Assembly (NCBI GenBank): GCA_003415625.1
Contig: PYIU01000003.1
Span: 6,138,001-6,202,000 of the forward strand
Source of the DNA: Aquanectria penicillioides
Lineage: Eukaryota; Ascomycota; Sordariomycetes; Hypocreales; Nectriaceae
DNA: 64,000 nt
Direction: 5' to 3'
In this document: positions 22,870-34,200 of the stretch, piece after piece
How positions within the stretch are numbered: the first letter of the stretch is position 1
How the letters are laid out: each line of letters begins with the position of its first letter
The notes under the pieces: generated by a model
The model's database searches: none
Seen by the model: only the letters and a program-made list of their open reading frames with translations
What the model was told of the DNA's origin: nothing
Program-made: the position numbers and the translations under genes

Positions 22870-23955
22870 CAGCAAATAAATATTTAAATTGTAAAATATA
22901 AGTTACTTTGGCACATATTCAAATCTAATACTCTTTGTGTGGCAAAATCTTTGTGGCCTACTTGCATTGATCAAAATCTGCCAACAATCCTATCAACTGG
23001 TAAAAAAGAAGGCATTATCGCCGAAATACTACATTGAGAGACTGAAATTTTTCATTCAACGCCATTTTAGGAAAACCTTGACTGTATTAGCTAGATAATG
23101 CTTGGCTTATTGCGATATTCATTGGTGCCCCTGACCAACTTGGCTACCTAGTCTTTGGCTGAAGTCATATCTCGCGAAGATGCACCTTGGCTTGCCGAAT
23201 CATCAATGATCAATTCATCATTACCCTATTGCAGTGAGATATGGATTCCAAAACGCCAAGAGCCTCACAACCTGGGGGGCTAGATGGTTGGAGCAAAAGC
23301 CAAGAGGTCAAAAAGCATCGTTTGGGGTGCGATCATGATACCCCAGAGCTTCAGGGGGTAGGAATGATTGCCTCTCCAAATCCAAAGATGATCTCCATGC
23401 CTCCGAGTAAACCGCCAATGTTGATCAAGATAAAAAGCTTTGGGAGAAGATATCTCCAAGTTTTCCCCATGATTGAAGCTCGAACTTTTGGGTTCGTTGG
23501 AGGCCTAAATGACTGAACTGTACCCCGACACCTCCTCCAACCCAGCTTTCTACCAGCCTCCAACCGCTAACTCTAACCTCCAACACTATCAACCCACCAA
23601 CGCGCATCAGCTCCACTACCAACCCAACTATGTCAGGAATTGCATCCCCATCAGCCCGCCTAGAACACACTCAAACCCCAGACGGCTTATCTTAGCCCTT
23701 GGTCACCAGTTCTGGTCCTAGGGTGCCCGCTGGCTGGGATTTGCGCAGATGCGACAGGGGCTCCGCCTCCCCTCCATACAACTTAACACTCTGGGGAAAA
23801 TTCCCTGATTCCTGCGCATATATATCCGGGGATGAAGATCGCCCTTCCCTGGACGGCTCATACCAACGCAGTACCTGTTTACCCTTTGCTTCTTCTAGGT
23901 CTTTGAACTTGGCTCCCCAGCACGAGATTCGAACATTAGTTGTGCGGAATATACC
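22870..23955. other. Intergenic region upstream of the amino-acid transporter
   Basis: About 1.1 kb with no supported gene. The part at 23520-23640 is rich in CCTCCAAC/CTAACCTCCAAC-like imperfect repeats of pyrimidines and A, probably promoter or leader of the downstream transporter. Confidence 0.45.
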
Positions 23956-25499
23956 ATGGCTACCGCGGGTGAAAAGGGCGCCGATGCCATCACGCCGGCA
24001 GAGCGACGCAACAGCAGCAGCAGCAGCGTCGATGCTGGAAAGCTGGAGAATGCCGAGGACAACTTTGAGGTGTTCAAGCGTGGGGATGGCAACGTTGACT
24101 TCCGAACCGTCGGCTGGATTCACACCTCTGTCATTTTCCTCAAGGGTATGCACGATTATATCTTTCCTTTCTACAATGGGGGTACGGAACACCAGTCGAC
24201 TAACATCAATCCTCAGTCATCTTTGCGACCGGCGTCCTTACCATTCCCTCATCCATGTACGTGCTCGGCTCCTTGCCTGGAGCCATCAACGTGATCGGAT
24301 GGCAGCTCCTCAACACATACTGCGCCATCGTCCAAGGAAACTTCCGCAACTCTCACGCCGGATGCCACTCGATCGCCGATATGGCCGAGGTTGTGGGTGG
24401 CAAGTGGTTCCGTGAGCTGGTCGGGATCATCTTCCTGGTGACTTTTGCCATTGTCGGTGCTTCGGGCGTCTTCGGCTCGTCGGTGGCCCTCAATGCGCTG
24501 TCAAACCATGCAGTTTGCACCAACTACTTCATGTTGGTTGCTACAGTTGCTGTCTTCATCCTGGCCAGTGTGCGAAAGTTTGAGAAGATTGCCTGGTTGA
24601 CTTGGGTTGGATTCATCTCCGTCTTCGTCGCCGTCTTCGTTGTCGTGTAAGTGTAGCCCCTTGATCTGAGTTTATCAGCTCAACTAACACGTCTACTTTG
24701 CAGCGTTGGAGTCACCACTCTGGACCGGCCCGCCGCTGCCCCCCAGACTGGAGACTTTGATCTGGGCTACCATGTTATTGGCAACCCATCATTTGTTGCG
24801 GGTATCACCTCTGTGGCTGCCATCTTCTGCTCCAGCGCTGGAACTTCTGCTTTTTTACCTGTCATCTCGGAGATGCGGAAGCCTCGTGACTACAACAAGG
24901 CTGTCTACCTGTGCATGGGCTTTGTCGGCGCCAGCTACTTGTGCTTCAGTCTGGTTGTGTACAAATGGTGCGGCAAATGGGTGGCATCTCCCTCCCTGGG
25001 CAGCGCCGGTGGCACCATCAAGAAGGTCTCGTACGGCATTGGACTGATCGGTCTCTTGGTCAGCGCGTGTCTGTACGTTCACGTTGCCGCCAAGTACATG
25101 TTCGTGCGTCTGCTGCGCAACTCGCCTCACCTGCAGAAGAACTCGGTCGTACACTGGAGCGTCTGGCTGGGCTGCACCGGCTCGATGAGCATCGTGTCGT
25201 TCCTCTTGGCGTCTGGCATCCCCATCTTCAACTACCTGTTGGCGCTTGCCGGCAGCTTGACCTTTTCGCCTCTGGCCCTGGGTCTCCCCGGCTACCTCTG
25301 GATCTATGACCACCAGGATTACCGAAAGGGGCCTCTGGGCAAGGTCGTCTTGTACTGGCTACACTGGGTTCTGATTGGCCTGGCCGCGTTTTTGACTGTT
25401 GGTGGAACGTACGGAGTTATCCAACAGGTGATTGATGCTTATGCCAGCGGCGAGATTAGCTCTGCGTTTTCATGCGCCGACAACAGCGGCTCCTCGTAG
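23956..25499 (+). CDS. Amino-acid transporter, AAAP family, Mtr-like
   Basis: Membrane permease for amino acids (Aa_trans, PF01490), resembling the neutral amino-acid permease Mtr of Neurospora. Exons 23956-24145, 24217-24646 and 24704-25499 give 471 aa. A polar, Ser-rich N-terminal tail of about 50 residues is followed by FRTVGWIHTSVIFLKVIFATGVL (first segment, joined across intron 1) and about ten further hydrophobic helices. The loop FCSSAGTSAFLPVISEMRKPRDYNKA is a typical AAAP stretch between helices. Both junctions keep the frame, with GTATGC and GTAAGT donors. The C-terminus is short and Ser-rich. A plasma-membrane location is likely by family. Expression may be controlled by amino-acid supply, but no CPC1 site was confirmed. 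Confidence 0.9.
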
Positions 25500-26757
25500 G
25501 TGTTCGAATCATGAATCACGGTTGGCAAGGGAAGGAAATGGGATTCTCTCGATATGAGAAGGAACACCTTTTTTTTTTTTTTTTTGGTAGATTGCGAGAA
25601 TTCTTCTTTGATGTTCAAGCCCACGAGCCCACTATTCACGGATACGACCCTGTGAGACAAGTCGAGACGAGAGACGCATTAGCGCCAGCGCATTTCTTTT
25701 TTTGGGCCAAGGCTAGCCGGTGCTCAGGGGCAGTTGATCCGTCGGTCACAACGCTCTCTCCGCCAAGAGCGGGATGGCCTCTCGAATACACGCGAATGAG
25801 AATCCTTTGGGCGTGATGGATGAGTTGGGCTCGCTTGAGAGTGGCTGCTGCTAGGAGTGTTAGTGCTAACGAATGATAATGGGCTGCTCGTGTGAGGAAT
25901 CGAAAGTTACCCTTTTAAGAAGTGCTGCAGGATTTGCACCACTCATGTCATCAGTCATGTCACCGGCACATTCTGTTCCGTCTCCCTTCCATTGCCATTC
26001 CCTCCCATTGCCAACTCCCAGAGCTAATAATAACCTGGACTGGACTGCAGCATGTCAGTCAAGTCAGGAGTTGGGCTAAGCTTCAGGTACGAGTCACGAC
26101 AACATAAAGCACCCCACGACCCATGCCCTGCACCGACTTTGTTTTGGGTAATTACCGGTAATAAGTCAAAGCCTGCCACATCTCGTCCGATCGCCCTGAT
26201 GAGCGAAGCCCACGACCAAATCTGGCATCAGCCGAGCCAGGGACTCCGCTGGCATTGGCCCACAGGGGAGGGCCGCTCGGAATGTCCTCGCCTAGGGCTA
26301 TGCGAGGCCCTGTAGTGCGGTTCCTTCAGTTGACCCCTTACAGGCGCTCCCAGGCCATGTCAGCCCTGGGATTCGCTGGAAAACCCTGGAGTCTGGGGTT
26401 GGGCGGTTGGTCGGAGCCGACGGGGGGGCCGGGGGCCGGGGAGCGGGCTGTGCACCGGGCATTTCGGGTCTAGATCGAGTGGCGAGGTGGGATCGACAGA
26501 AATGAAAGGAAGAAGCGACTTGGTAACAGCCCAACGCTTCCTGGTCAGAAAGGCCATATAAAAGGCCGCTGGCCCCATAAAGGAGCTCCGCGAGTAGGAA
26601 GAAGAATCTCTCAAGAGGAAAGCAATCCAAAAATACAAAACAAAAAAACCACCACTCCTTTTCACTCGTTTCTCAACCACCCACAAAAGACTACGGTCGT
26701 CCATTCGCTCCAACAACATAATACCTTTTTAGCCGTATAACTGTTTAATACTTCACC
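25500..26757. other. Intergenic, GC-rich promoter region of the GPI-protein gene
   Basis: About 1.26 kb with a T16-like tract near 25570 and no supported ORF. The last 200 bases carry a TATA box and A/C-rich leader of the GPI-anchored protein gene. Confidence 0.5.
26557..26563 (+). promoter_or_regulatory. TATA box of the GPI-protein gene
   Basis: TATAAAA within CCATATAAAAGGCC, about 195 bases before the ATG at 26758. It is followed by an A- and C-rich stretch typical of leaders of highly expressed fungal genes. Confidence 0.6.
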
Positions 26758-27255
26758 ATGCCTTCCGTCAAGTCTGTCGCCGCCGCCCTTCTCCTGGCCG
26801 CCGCTCCGGCCCTCGCTAAGACCGACATCGCCGGCTGCGTTTCCTCCGACTCGGTTGTCCGCCCGACCAACGGCGGCACCCCCTACGCCACCCGCGTCTG
26901 GTACGTCCCCGGCACGGGCGAGATTTGCGAGATCCTTGACTGCGGCGGTGGTCGCGCTCCCCCCAAGACCACCGTCCCCGGATGCGCCGCCTACGAGGGC
27001 ACCGCCACTTACTCTCCTCGCTACTTGGACCTCAAGACCTCCGCCGCTGCGGCTCCTACCGCTACGGTCGAGGCTACCACCGTGTCTTCGAAGGATGAGT
27101 CTGCTACCATCACCAAGGCTCCCTCCACCGACAAGGAGACTGCTACCGCTCACTCCACCCTGAGCACCAGCGTTGTCGAGTCCGTCGACGACAAGAAGAC
27201 CACCATCGCCACCCCTGTCGCTGGCAATGCCACCACCCCCGTTGCCTCCGGCACT

Positions 27256-27291
<36 letters not shown>

Positions 27292-27411
27292 AAGAACACC
27301 GAATCAGCCTCTACCACGAAGCTCTCGACCGGTGGTGCTGCTGCCATGCCCACTGCTGGCGCTCTCATGGGTCTCATGGCAGGTGCTGCCGTCTACGCCG
27401 GACTGCTGTAA
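26758..27411 (+). CDS. Small secreted GPI-anchored cell-surface protein
   Basis: Single exon, 217 aa. Residues 1-20 form a signal peptide (hydrophobic core AAALLLAAAPALA, cleavage likely after ALA). The mature start has a compact region with four Cys (GCVSSD, EICEILDCGGG, PGCAAYEG), probably two disulfides. A long Ser/Thr/Ala-rich stalk for O-glycosylation follows, then a GSGSGSGSGSGS linker encoded by six near-perfect GGCTCC repeats. The last 25 residues are hydrophobic after a small-residue site, fitting GPI attachment. No catalytic domain is recognisable. It is likely a wall or membrane surface protein of Sordariomycetes. The TATA box and strongly C-ending codons suggest high expression. 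Function is unknown. Confidence 0.85.
27256..27291 (+). repeat. Hexanucleotide repeat (GGCTCC)n inside the GPI-protein gene
   Basis: Six consecutive GGCTCC units encode the Gly-Ser linker. In-frame coding repeats of this kind in fungal wall proteins often vary in copy number between strains. Confidence 0.8.
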
Positions 27412-28823
27412 AGCAGACATGGGACTCCTTCTAATCTAGGTAGTTTTTTTTTTCTTCTTTTTGTAAAGACAGGAAAATAGAATAAGAACGTCCAAGAGTC
27501 AACCGACCACGGGCCAAAGAAACTACCGATTTTTCTCTTCCAATTGCTGCTGCTCTTCCTCGCCCTTCGTGCCTTGACGACGTTGGTAACCATCCTCAAT
27601 AACGTGCATGTGCACATCTATACAACAAACACACAAGACCTTACCTCCACCACTAGAATATCACGATGATGACGATTTTTCGAATGCCCTCCCAACCTCG
27701 ATGCAAGCAATTCTCAGTCACCGCAGTCACCTTCCCAAAACACTGTAAGCTGATATACGCGTACGTAAATCCCAGTCCGCGCCCGGGGGCCCCAAATCGA
27801 CAAAGTTGCACCGAATCTACCCGCCTCCGCCGCCTGCTCAGCAGAGGGAAATCCCGTCGGCCGGCCGCGACGTCGGCAGTAGTTCCGCCACCGTGGAGCC
27901 GGCGCCAGTCGCCAATTGCGCCCTACGAGCCTCCGCCCCGTCGAATCTTGTCGTTCTTATCTCCCGCTCTCCGCCCTTTGACCCCGAGCCCCAGCTCCCG
28001 TCAAATCAAAAGCCCGAATCCCTTCGTGTTCCCCCCATCGACGAGCTCCCTAGCTACGGCAGTGATAGGTAACAGGCGGTATAGGCAAACCAAGGGCTAA
28101 ATAGGCTGCATGGCGATGCCCTGGGCCCTGCACGACATATGGTCTTCTGGCCAATTCCCAGCCCAGCAGAGTCTTCAACACCCCCATTGATCAATCTTAA
28201 ATAGTAGCTGGGCGCCTACCCTCATTTGAATTTGGCCTTATTTCTTCATCTACCATTCCAAAAGGAAAATCCACCACGTGTGCAAAATAATCAGCAGCAA
28301 GCCCAGACAACTTCTGTTCTGCCCTTCCCCACTTCCCAGATCTCAACCCCGCCGCCGCCATCGTGACGTCCAGGTTCGTTCGCCCCTTTGCGTCAACCTC
28401 TGCTTCACCGTTCTTCCATTTGACTTTCTTCCCCGCAAACAAACTCTCGGGCCCTTTTGCTATACCTTCACCTGACCCGCCAGTTGCCATTCCAGCCAAC
28501 CGCTGCACAAGAACCACCGCCAGTGACTAACAAGTGCAGCCCCCAAGATCGATCACAGGGCCGGCCCCTCATCCCCGTGATAGCCGCCACTAGCCGGAAC
28601 GGAAACATTTAGTCCGACCGTCCAAGCATCATCATCCCTTTGTAGGGTGACCAAAAGGGGGTTTGCAACGGGAACACAAACTTGCAAGTTCCAATTCTCA
28701 CCAATCGAGAGAAGAGGGGTTGGGTTCAACGGCAACAACAATCACATCATCTCACAACACAACACGACACCTCGCCACGACGGAGCCCTAGTATCTTCAT
28801 TGTCTCTTATCCTGTCTTCTATC
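27412..28823. other. Intergenic region before the GNAT gene
   Basis: 1.4 kb of mixed composition, CT-rich towards 28823. Several overlapping short ORFs on both strands (for example 28197-28517 minus) look hydrophilic but match no family I know, so none is called. Confidence 0.45.
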
Positions 28824-29464
28824 ATGGGCTCGAGGGACATCATGATGCAGCCCGAGGGTGAGCCTCGGTTCTGGTATCGCGACGGCTTCTTTCTCACAAA
28901 CGACAAGTCCTATCTAGACTCTCAAGTCTTCAACAAGTTCCTAGATAATATGTGGTGGAGTACGGCCCTCGAACTGCCACAATTACACAAGCTCATCAAC
29001 AACTGCATGACCCTGGCAATATACTCAGTTCCTCAGACTGCGGAAGAGATGAAGAGTGCGTAGTCTCAAGGCCTTGGTCCTTGTACTCTCTGCTTGTTGT
29101 GTCTCATATTAACACGGCCCCAGAAAACGGCATTTCCAAGCCAAAAGACGGCTCCAAGATCAAGATGGTCGGCTTCGCTCGCACCGTCACAGACTATGTC
29201 ACCTTCGCCTATCTCACCGACGTCTTCGTCGAGGAAGAATTCCAGCGCCGCGGATTGGCCTCGTGGCTAATGCGCTGCCTCAAGGAGATCGTCGACGGGT
29301 GGAAAGACATGCGGGGTCTTCTGCTGATGACTCACGACGATGCCGCTGCCAGGATGTACAAACGCGAACTCGGCGCCCTTAACTTTGACGAGGGACCATC
29401 GGCCGGTTTAGTCGTTCTTGAACTTCCTGGCCCTGCAGAAAAGCCTACCCCGGGGCACCATTAG
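28824..29464 (+). CDS. GNAT-family N-acetyltransferase
   Basis: Acetyl-CoA-dependent acetyltransferase, probably cytosolic. Exons 28824-29055 and 29124-29464 give 190 aa. The intron has a GTGCGT donor, and its removal joins EEMK to NGISKPKDGS in frame. The central block YLTDVFVEEEFQRRGLASWL carries the GNAT motif A (Q-R-R-G-L-A, acetyl-CoA pyrophosphate binding). It is followed by LLLMTHDDAAARMYKRELGA, the motif-B region with the conserved Tyr. The N-terminus (RFWYRDGFFLTNDKSYLD) is typical of a fungal subgroup of unknown substrate. It lies convergent with TRM7, 105 bases apart. No function more specific than acyl transfer can be claimed. Confidence 0.88.
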
Positions 29465-29569
29465 TAGCGGGTCTTGCATGGCATTGCTGTTCTGGGATTT
29501 GCTCATAGCGATGCATCTCTTTTTTTTTTTTGGGTAGTAATCTTGGTGTTAATTTTGGGTTTGTGAAAT

Positions 29570-30771
29570 TTACCGCTGCGAGCCTGACATGGCGCTTCGC
29601 ATCTGAAGGGCACGCTTGTATGGAGGAGCGATCGGCGGCTGGACCGGGTCTAGAGAGACGTAGTCCTCAGGGAGCTGATAAGAGGCATCGGAGTCAAAGG
29701 CGGATAGATCTCCACATGCAATGAATGGCGCGATCCACCGTGTGCTTCTCTTCTTGTCCTCGGGTATATCGTCGTAGACTTCTATTTCCACGACCCCTTC
29801 CTCAGTAACACCCCTGGCATCCTTCATCTCTGCATCAGTCTTCTGTGACTCGCGCTCCTTGAGCATCTTGTCCAGTCGATCCCCGACCCCAAGCGGCTCC
29901 TCCAGGCTAGCACGGAACCCTGCAGGAGGCTGGAAGTTGATGCAGACAATGAAAGCCTCCACACTACTGGCTCGGCTGCTGCGCGGCTTAGCCACGATGA
30001 CCTTTTCGAAGAAGATCTTTAGCTGCGCGTAGAGAACGTCGACGTTCTTTCCTCGGAAAATCTTGGCCACAAACTTGCCGCCAGGCTTGAGCACACACAA
30101 GGCCAGGTTCAGAGCGGCAAAGAGAAGTTGTGATTGGACATATATATCGAGATCGTGAAGGCCAGTGACATCGGGGGCGCCATCGCTCAGGACCAGGTCG
30201 ACCGGGTGCGAAACTTGCGTCCCGGCAGTGTTAGGATCGTAGTCGGGATCAAGCGCAGAGAGCAGCAGGGGTACGGTCGCCGGGTGGGTGATATCGGCGC
30301 GGAGAGTCGTAATGCCAGCTAGGGGTGAGATGGGCTGCAAATCGATCGAAACAATCTTGACGTCCTCTCGCGGTTTGAGACCTTCCTGCTGCTCGTTGAC
30401 TATCTTCTCTGCCTCGGCCTTCTGCTCATCGCTCATGCCCTCGGGTAGAATGCCAAGCATCTGCTGTCGGAACTGGGCCTCCTTGTCCTGCCATGCTGTC
30501 CTTCCAAACTTCTCTCCCTTGATCAGCACTCTCGAAAGAACTTGGGACCAACTGCCGGGCGCGGCACACAGGTCAACCACTCGAGTAACGTTGGCGAAGA
30601 GGTCGAATTCTAGAAACGCTCATTGTCAGTTTCGTGTGCGCGGGGATGAGAAGGGGGGAGCAAGGGACCTTCATCAAGCTGCAGGAGCTTGAAAGCACTC
30701 CGAGCACGCCAACCCTGCTCCTTGGCCAGCCGGTAGTAGGCGTCACGCTTATCCTTAGAAGATTTCCCCAT
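29570..30771 (-). CDS. TRM7: tRNA 2'-O-ribose methyltransferase TRM7 (FtsJ/RrmJ family)
   Basis: SAM-dependent enzyme that methylates the ribose of residues 32 and 34 in the anticodon loop of certain tRNAs (by homology to yeast Trm7). Exons 30771-30669 and 30609-29570 give 380 aa, longer than yeast because of a loop ([18 protein letters not shown]) and a C-terminal extension. The N-terminus [20 protein letters not shown] and [15 protein letters not shown] is diagnostic for TRM7, with catalytic Lys28. The SAM motif is [15 protein letters not shown]. The other K-D-K-E tetrad members lie in [21 protein letters not shown] and SSVEAFIVC. The intron (30610-30668) has a weak GTCCCT donor but a good AACTGAC branch, and its removal restores LDEEFDLFA. 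Cytosolic. Housekeeping gene, so identification is firm. Confidence 0.95.
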
Positions 30772-31253
30772 GTTGTGCTGTTGGATAGAATCTGCAGAAT
30801 TGATGCCAAAATTTCTAGCAAGGCTGCTTCGAATTTCTTCGTGCCCTGCGTTGACTGAGTGTGGGGACTACAACCCCTCCATAAGGCCTTTTGGAAGTAA
30901 CTTACCCTACATCTGTCAAGGAAAGTTCCTGAATGCGAACGTCATTGGGACTAAAAGGGCCCACTTCTCTCAGCAAGGCGGTGACAAACCTGGTAGCTAT
31001 GTAGTCTAGGATGCGATATACTATAACTATTCAAAGAAAGATTTCCGGTAAATCCTTCAAACGTGAGTCGTTTATAAATAACTTATTTTACTGTTTTTTT
31101 GCTTTTATTTCATTTCATTAGCACTCTTGATAGTTACACAGCTTTGGTCAGCGTCGTCACGTCGTCTCAAGCCAAGGCATGTCCAGCCACCATACGTCAA
31201 GTTTGTCGTTTGCAAATATTCTCAATTCGTATAATCAGGTCAAGCCAACGCTA
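30772..31253. other. Intergenic, TRM7 promoter and MON2 3' end
   Basis: About 480 bases between two minus-strand genes, AT-rich around 31010-31130 as expected for the upstream region of one gene and the end of the next. No other feature seen. Confidence 0.5.
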
Positions 31254-34200
31254 TCAAACTCCGAGTTCCCCTCCCACAACCTCCAAAGCCTCTCTAAGTA
31301 ATACTGAAACCTTCTCGTCCCCAACCACTCCCGAGGCGCGCACAATAAGCGGATACAACCTCAATAAATGTTTTCTTCCCTCACTCTCCACGCCACTCAG
31401 TTCCGGAATTGCACCGCTCTCGCTCTTTAGATCTACCAACTTTCGTAGAATCCATAAGAGCTCCTTTCGCTGACTTAGCGGTTGAGGCATCTTTCCCCGA
31501 AGAGGTTGATCGGCGATGTACGATCGTAGTGTTAGTGCGCAGCGGAGGATGAGAAATGGAGCCGTTGTACTCGCGATGCGAATTTGAAGCGCTACCGGAG
31601 CTTCGGCTAAGCGACTCGGCTGTTCATCCGGTGACATGGGTGTCGGCGGCTGAATAACAATTGTGGGCTCTTCATTGGCAGCAATTAGTGAAAATAACTC
31701 CTCGCATGCCACGTACGCCATTTGAGATCGTCTCGCCGGTGGAATTGAGATTGTGCGGCCGGGTCGCGGGGTATAAAGAGCCGAGAGCCCCAATTCGTGT
31801 CTACCATCGATGATTGATTCTTCAATTGGTGAAGGGGTGTGAATGATGGACGTTTTGAAGAGGCTTTGGGCGTATGCCTTTCGACTCCTATCAGAAACTG
31901 CCTCTGACCCAAGCGCGGGGATGATAAGCTCCCTGAGTTTGTGGAAAGACGAAATATCGAATTTTTCATCCTCAGCAAAGTTAGTTCCCTCTGCAGCGCT
32001 TCCAGTATCCGCTCCAAGGATCCCATCGGCAATGGCAACAATAGTAGCCCAGATCTTCTGAGTCACATCTCGAGGGATGTCAAGGACCGTAAGTTGAGAG
32101 AGAGTCGCTTCTAAAATAATAAGAACGGTAGAGGTAGCCAGCCTCCAGGGTTGATCAGATTTAGTAACGATAGGGAAACGATACTTCAGGACGATCGGTT
32201 TGCACATTGCATTGAGAGCTTCCGAGAACGCACCGCTTCGGTAGACGTCCTTGTCCAAAGAGTGATTCAGAATAAGCTTCTCCAAGGTTTTCATACTTGC
32301 CTTTGATAGTGCAATGTATGTCCGTTTTGATCCTGGCTTTGATGAGCCATCTTGGTTGAAGGCTAACAGAACAAATTCAGCAACTTGTGTAATCATGGCA
32401 GAAGGCACGCCATCGATGTTTGTGCGAATCATGTGAATAGCCTCAAGAATATGTGCTTGCAAAGGCGTAACATATTCGATGTCAAGTACGTAGCCTCCTG
32501 CAGTGGCTTCCTCGAGCGTTTCTCTGAGTAAGGTCAACATTCGTTGAACCCTCACAACAGTGAGATCTTCCTGGACCAGTCGGTAGATCTCAGTAAGTGC
32601 CCCAATGTAGGCAATGAGACACCCTTGGTTGTCGTGATTCTTGCCCTTGATAAGGTTAGAAACGGGGATGCATCTCGACCATAAGTCCCAAGCACAGTCA
32701 ATCGATGTTGTCTTGAATGGAGTCTTCCCCTGATCGTTCGTCTGTGATAGCACATGCCCCAATGCTTTGAAGGCTGCGGTGTTGACATCGAGGATCTTGA
32801 AGTCAAGCAGGGTGGCAAAATGACCAAGAAGTTCCCTCCAGAGGTGGTCAAATGAAGGATGTACTGTGACGATATCTAGGTAGTTGGCGAGAAGACTGGA
32901 GATGCCGTTGAGAACCACCACGGCGGTTTCGTGCCACTCAACGCGGTCACTCTCATCGATATCACCTGATTCCGCGGATCGAAGTTCCTCTTCGATAGAT
33001 GATAAAAGTTTGAAAATAACAGACTTGGTGCAGATAGACCATGCTTCAGGGCTTAGGCGGTCGCCATATGCATCGAAAATCCGTAGTAATGTTTGGATTG
33101 CACTATTGCGCAACTCTAGCCTATCATCAGTTGTAACATTAGTTAGCCGCAACAGCAAAAGCATCCATAGGGCCGCGTCCGATCCCTTGTAGCTGTGATC
33201 GGCAGCCAGTTTTTCTAGATCAGATACTTCTGCTCCCTGCATCATGTCCGCTGTAATATCGAGGGACTCGTTCTTCGCGGACAGAAAATCGGAAAGAACC
33301 CAAAAGAAGGTCACAGTCTAGTATAAATGTTAGCGCCTAAGTAGTGGTTTTTAGGATATAATCTTACTGTCAAGGCAATATTGAGGTCATCATCCTGAGA
33401 GCAGAACTTGTACAAGGTGTCTACTAGAATGAGGAAACAGGAGTTAGGTAGAGATGCCAAGAAATCGGAGCAGATGAGCTGGAGCGAGTTGAAGGATGAT
33501 CGAATCAGCTTCGCTGATCGAGTATCAAGAAGAATTGGATTCGCCAACGAGCCGCGACGATCAGCCGGATCGAACTCCTTGGTGATAAAGATGGTACCAA
33601 TGATTTCGAATGCAATATCCCATCCACTGATAAGACTTTCTCCACAACCTTCGATAATACTCTTGAGCCCTTCGAGGATAATTTTGTGGATGTCAATGTC
33701 TGTTGAATGACATGCCACAGACACCTCACGGTCTCGTTTGAGCAATGGTGTGAGCGAGCCCCGCAACGCCTCAAATAATCGGGATTGAATATCACCACGA
33801 GATTCCTCAGGCAAGGACGCCGTCACTGTGGCAGTTTCCAGGGCTAGTCTGACGAGGATCTCAGCTGCCCTAGTTCTCACTGACGAGTTTGTAGAGGAGG
33901 AGGTCAGAGTTCGGATCAGCTCATCAACTAATAATGTCCAACCCGATTCGACAGGGGAATACTCTAAGAGCCTCTCAATATTGATGGTTGCAATCTCGCC
34001 AAGTTTAGCCAACGCGAATTGATCTTCTTGAATAGAGCCGGAGCTTGAGCTCCCCGATACTTTTCGAGGTGGTCTCGCTGGAACCTGAAGCTGTCGGTCA
34101 TCAGCAGACTGGGATTGTTGGTCACCCATCTCAGATGGTTCAAGCGACCGATGCACAAGGAGATTGCAGATAGCAATCACAACTTCCATGAATGAATCAT

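Noticed and set aside
24855..25313. Long antisense frame inside the AAAP transporter
   Set aside because: Shadow of a GC-rich coding exon; composition (Gln, His, Arg-rich) is that of antisense reading.
28197..28517. 106-codon minus-strand frame, hydrophilic and gene-like in composition
   Set aside because: No family resemblance, poor start context and no splice-linked neighbour; it overlaps the probable upstream region of the GNAT gene.
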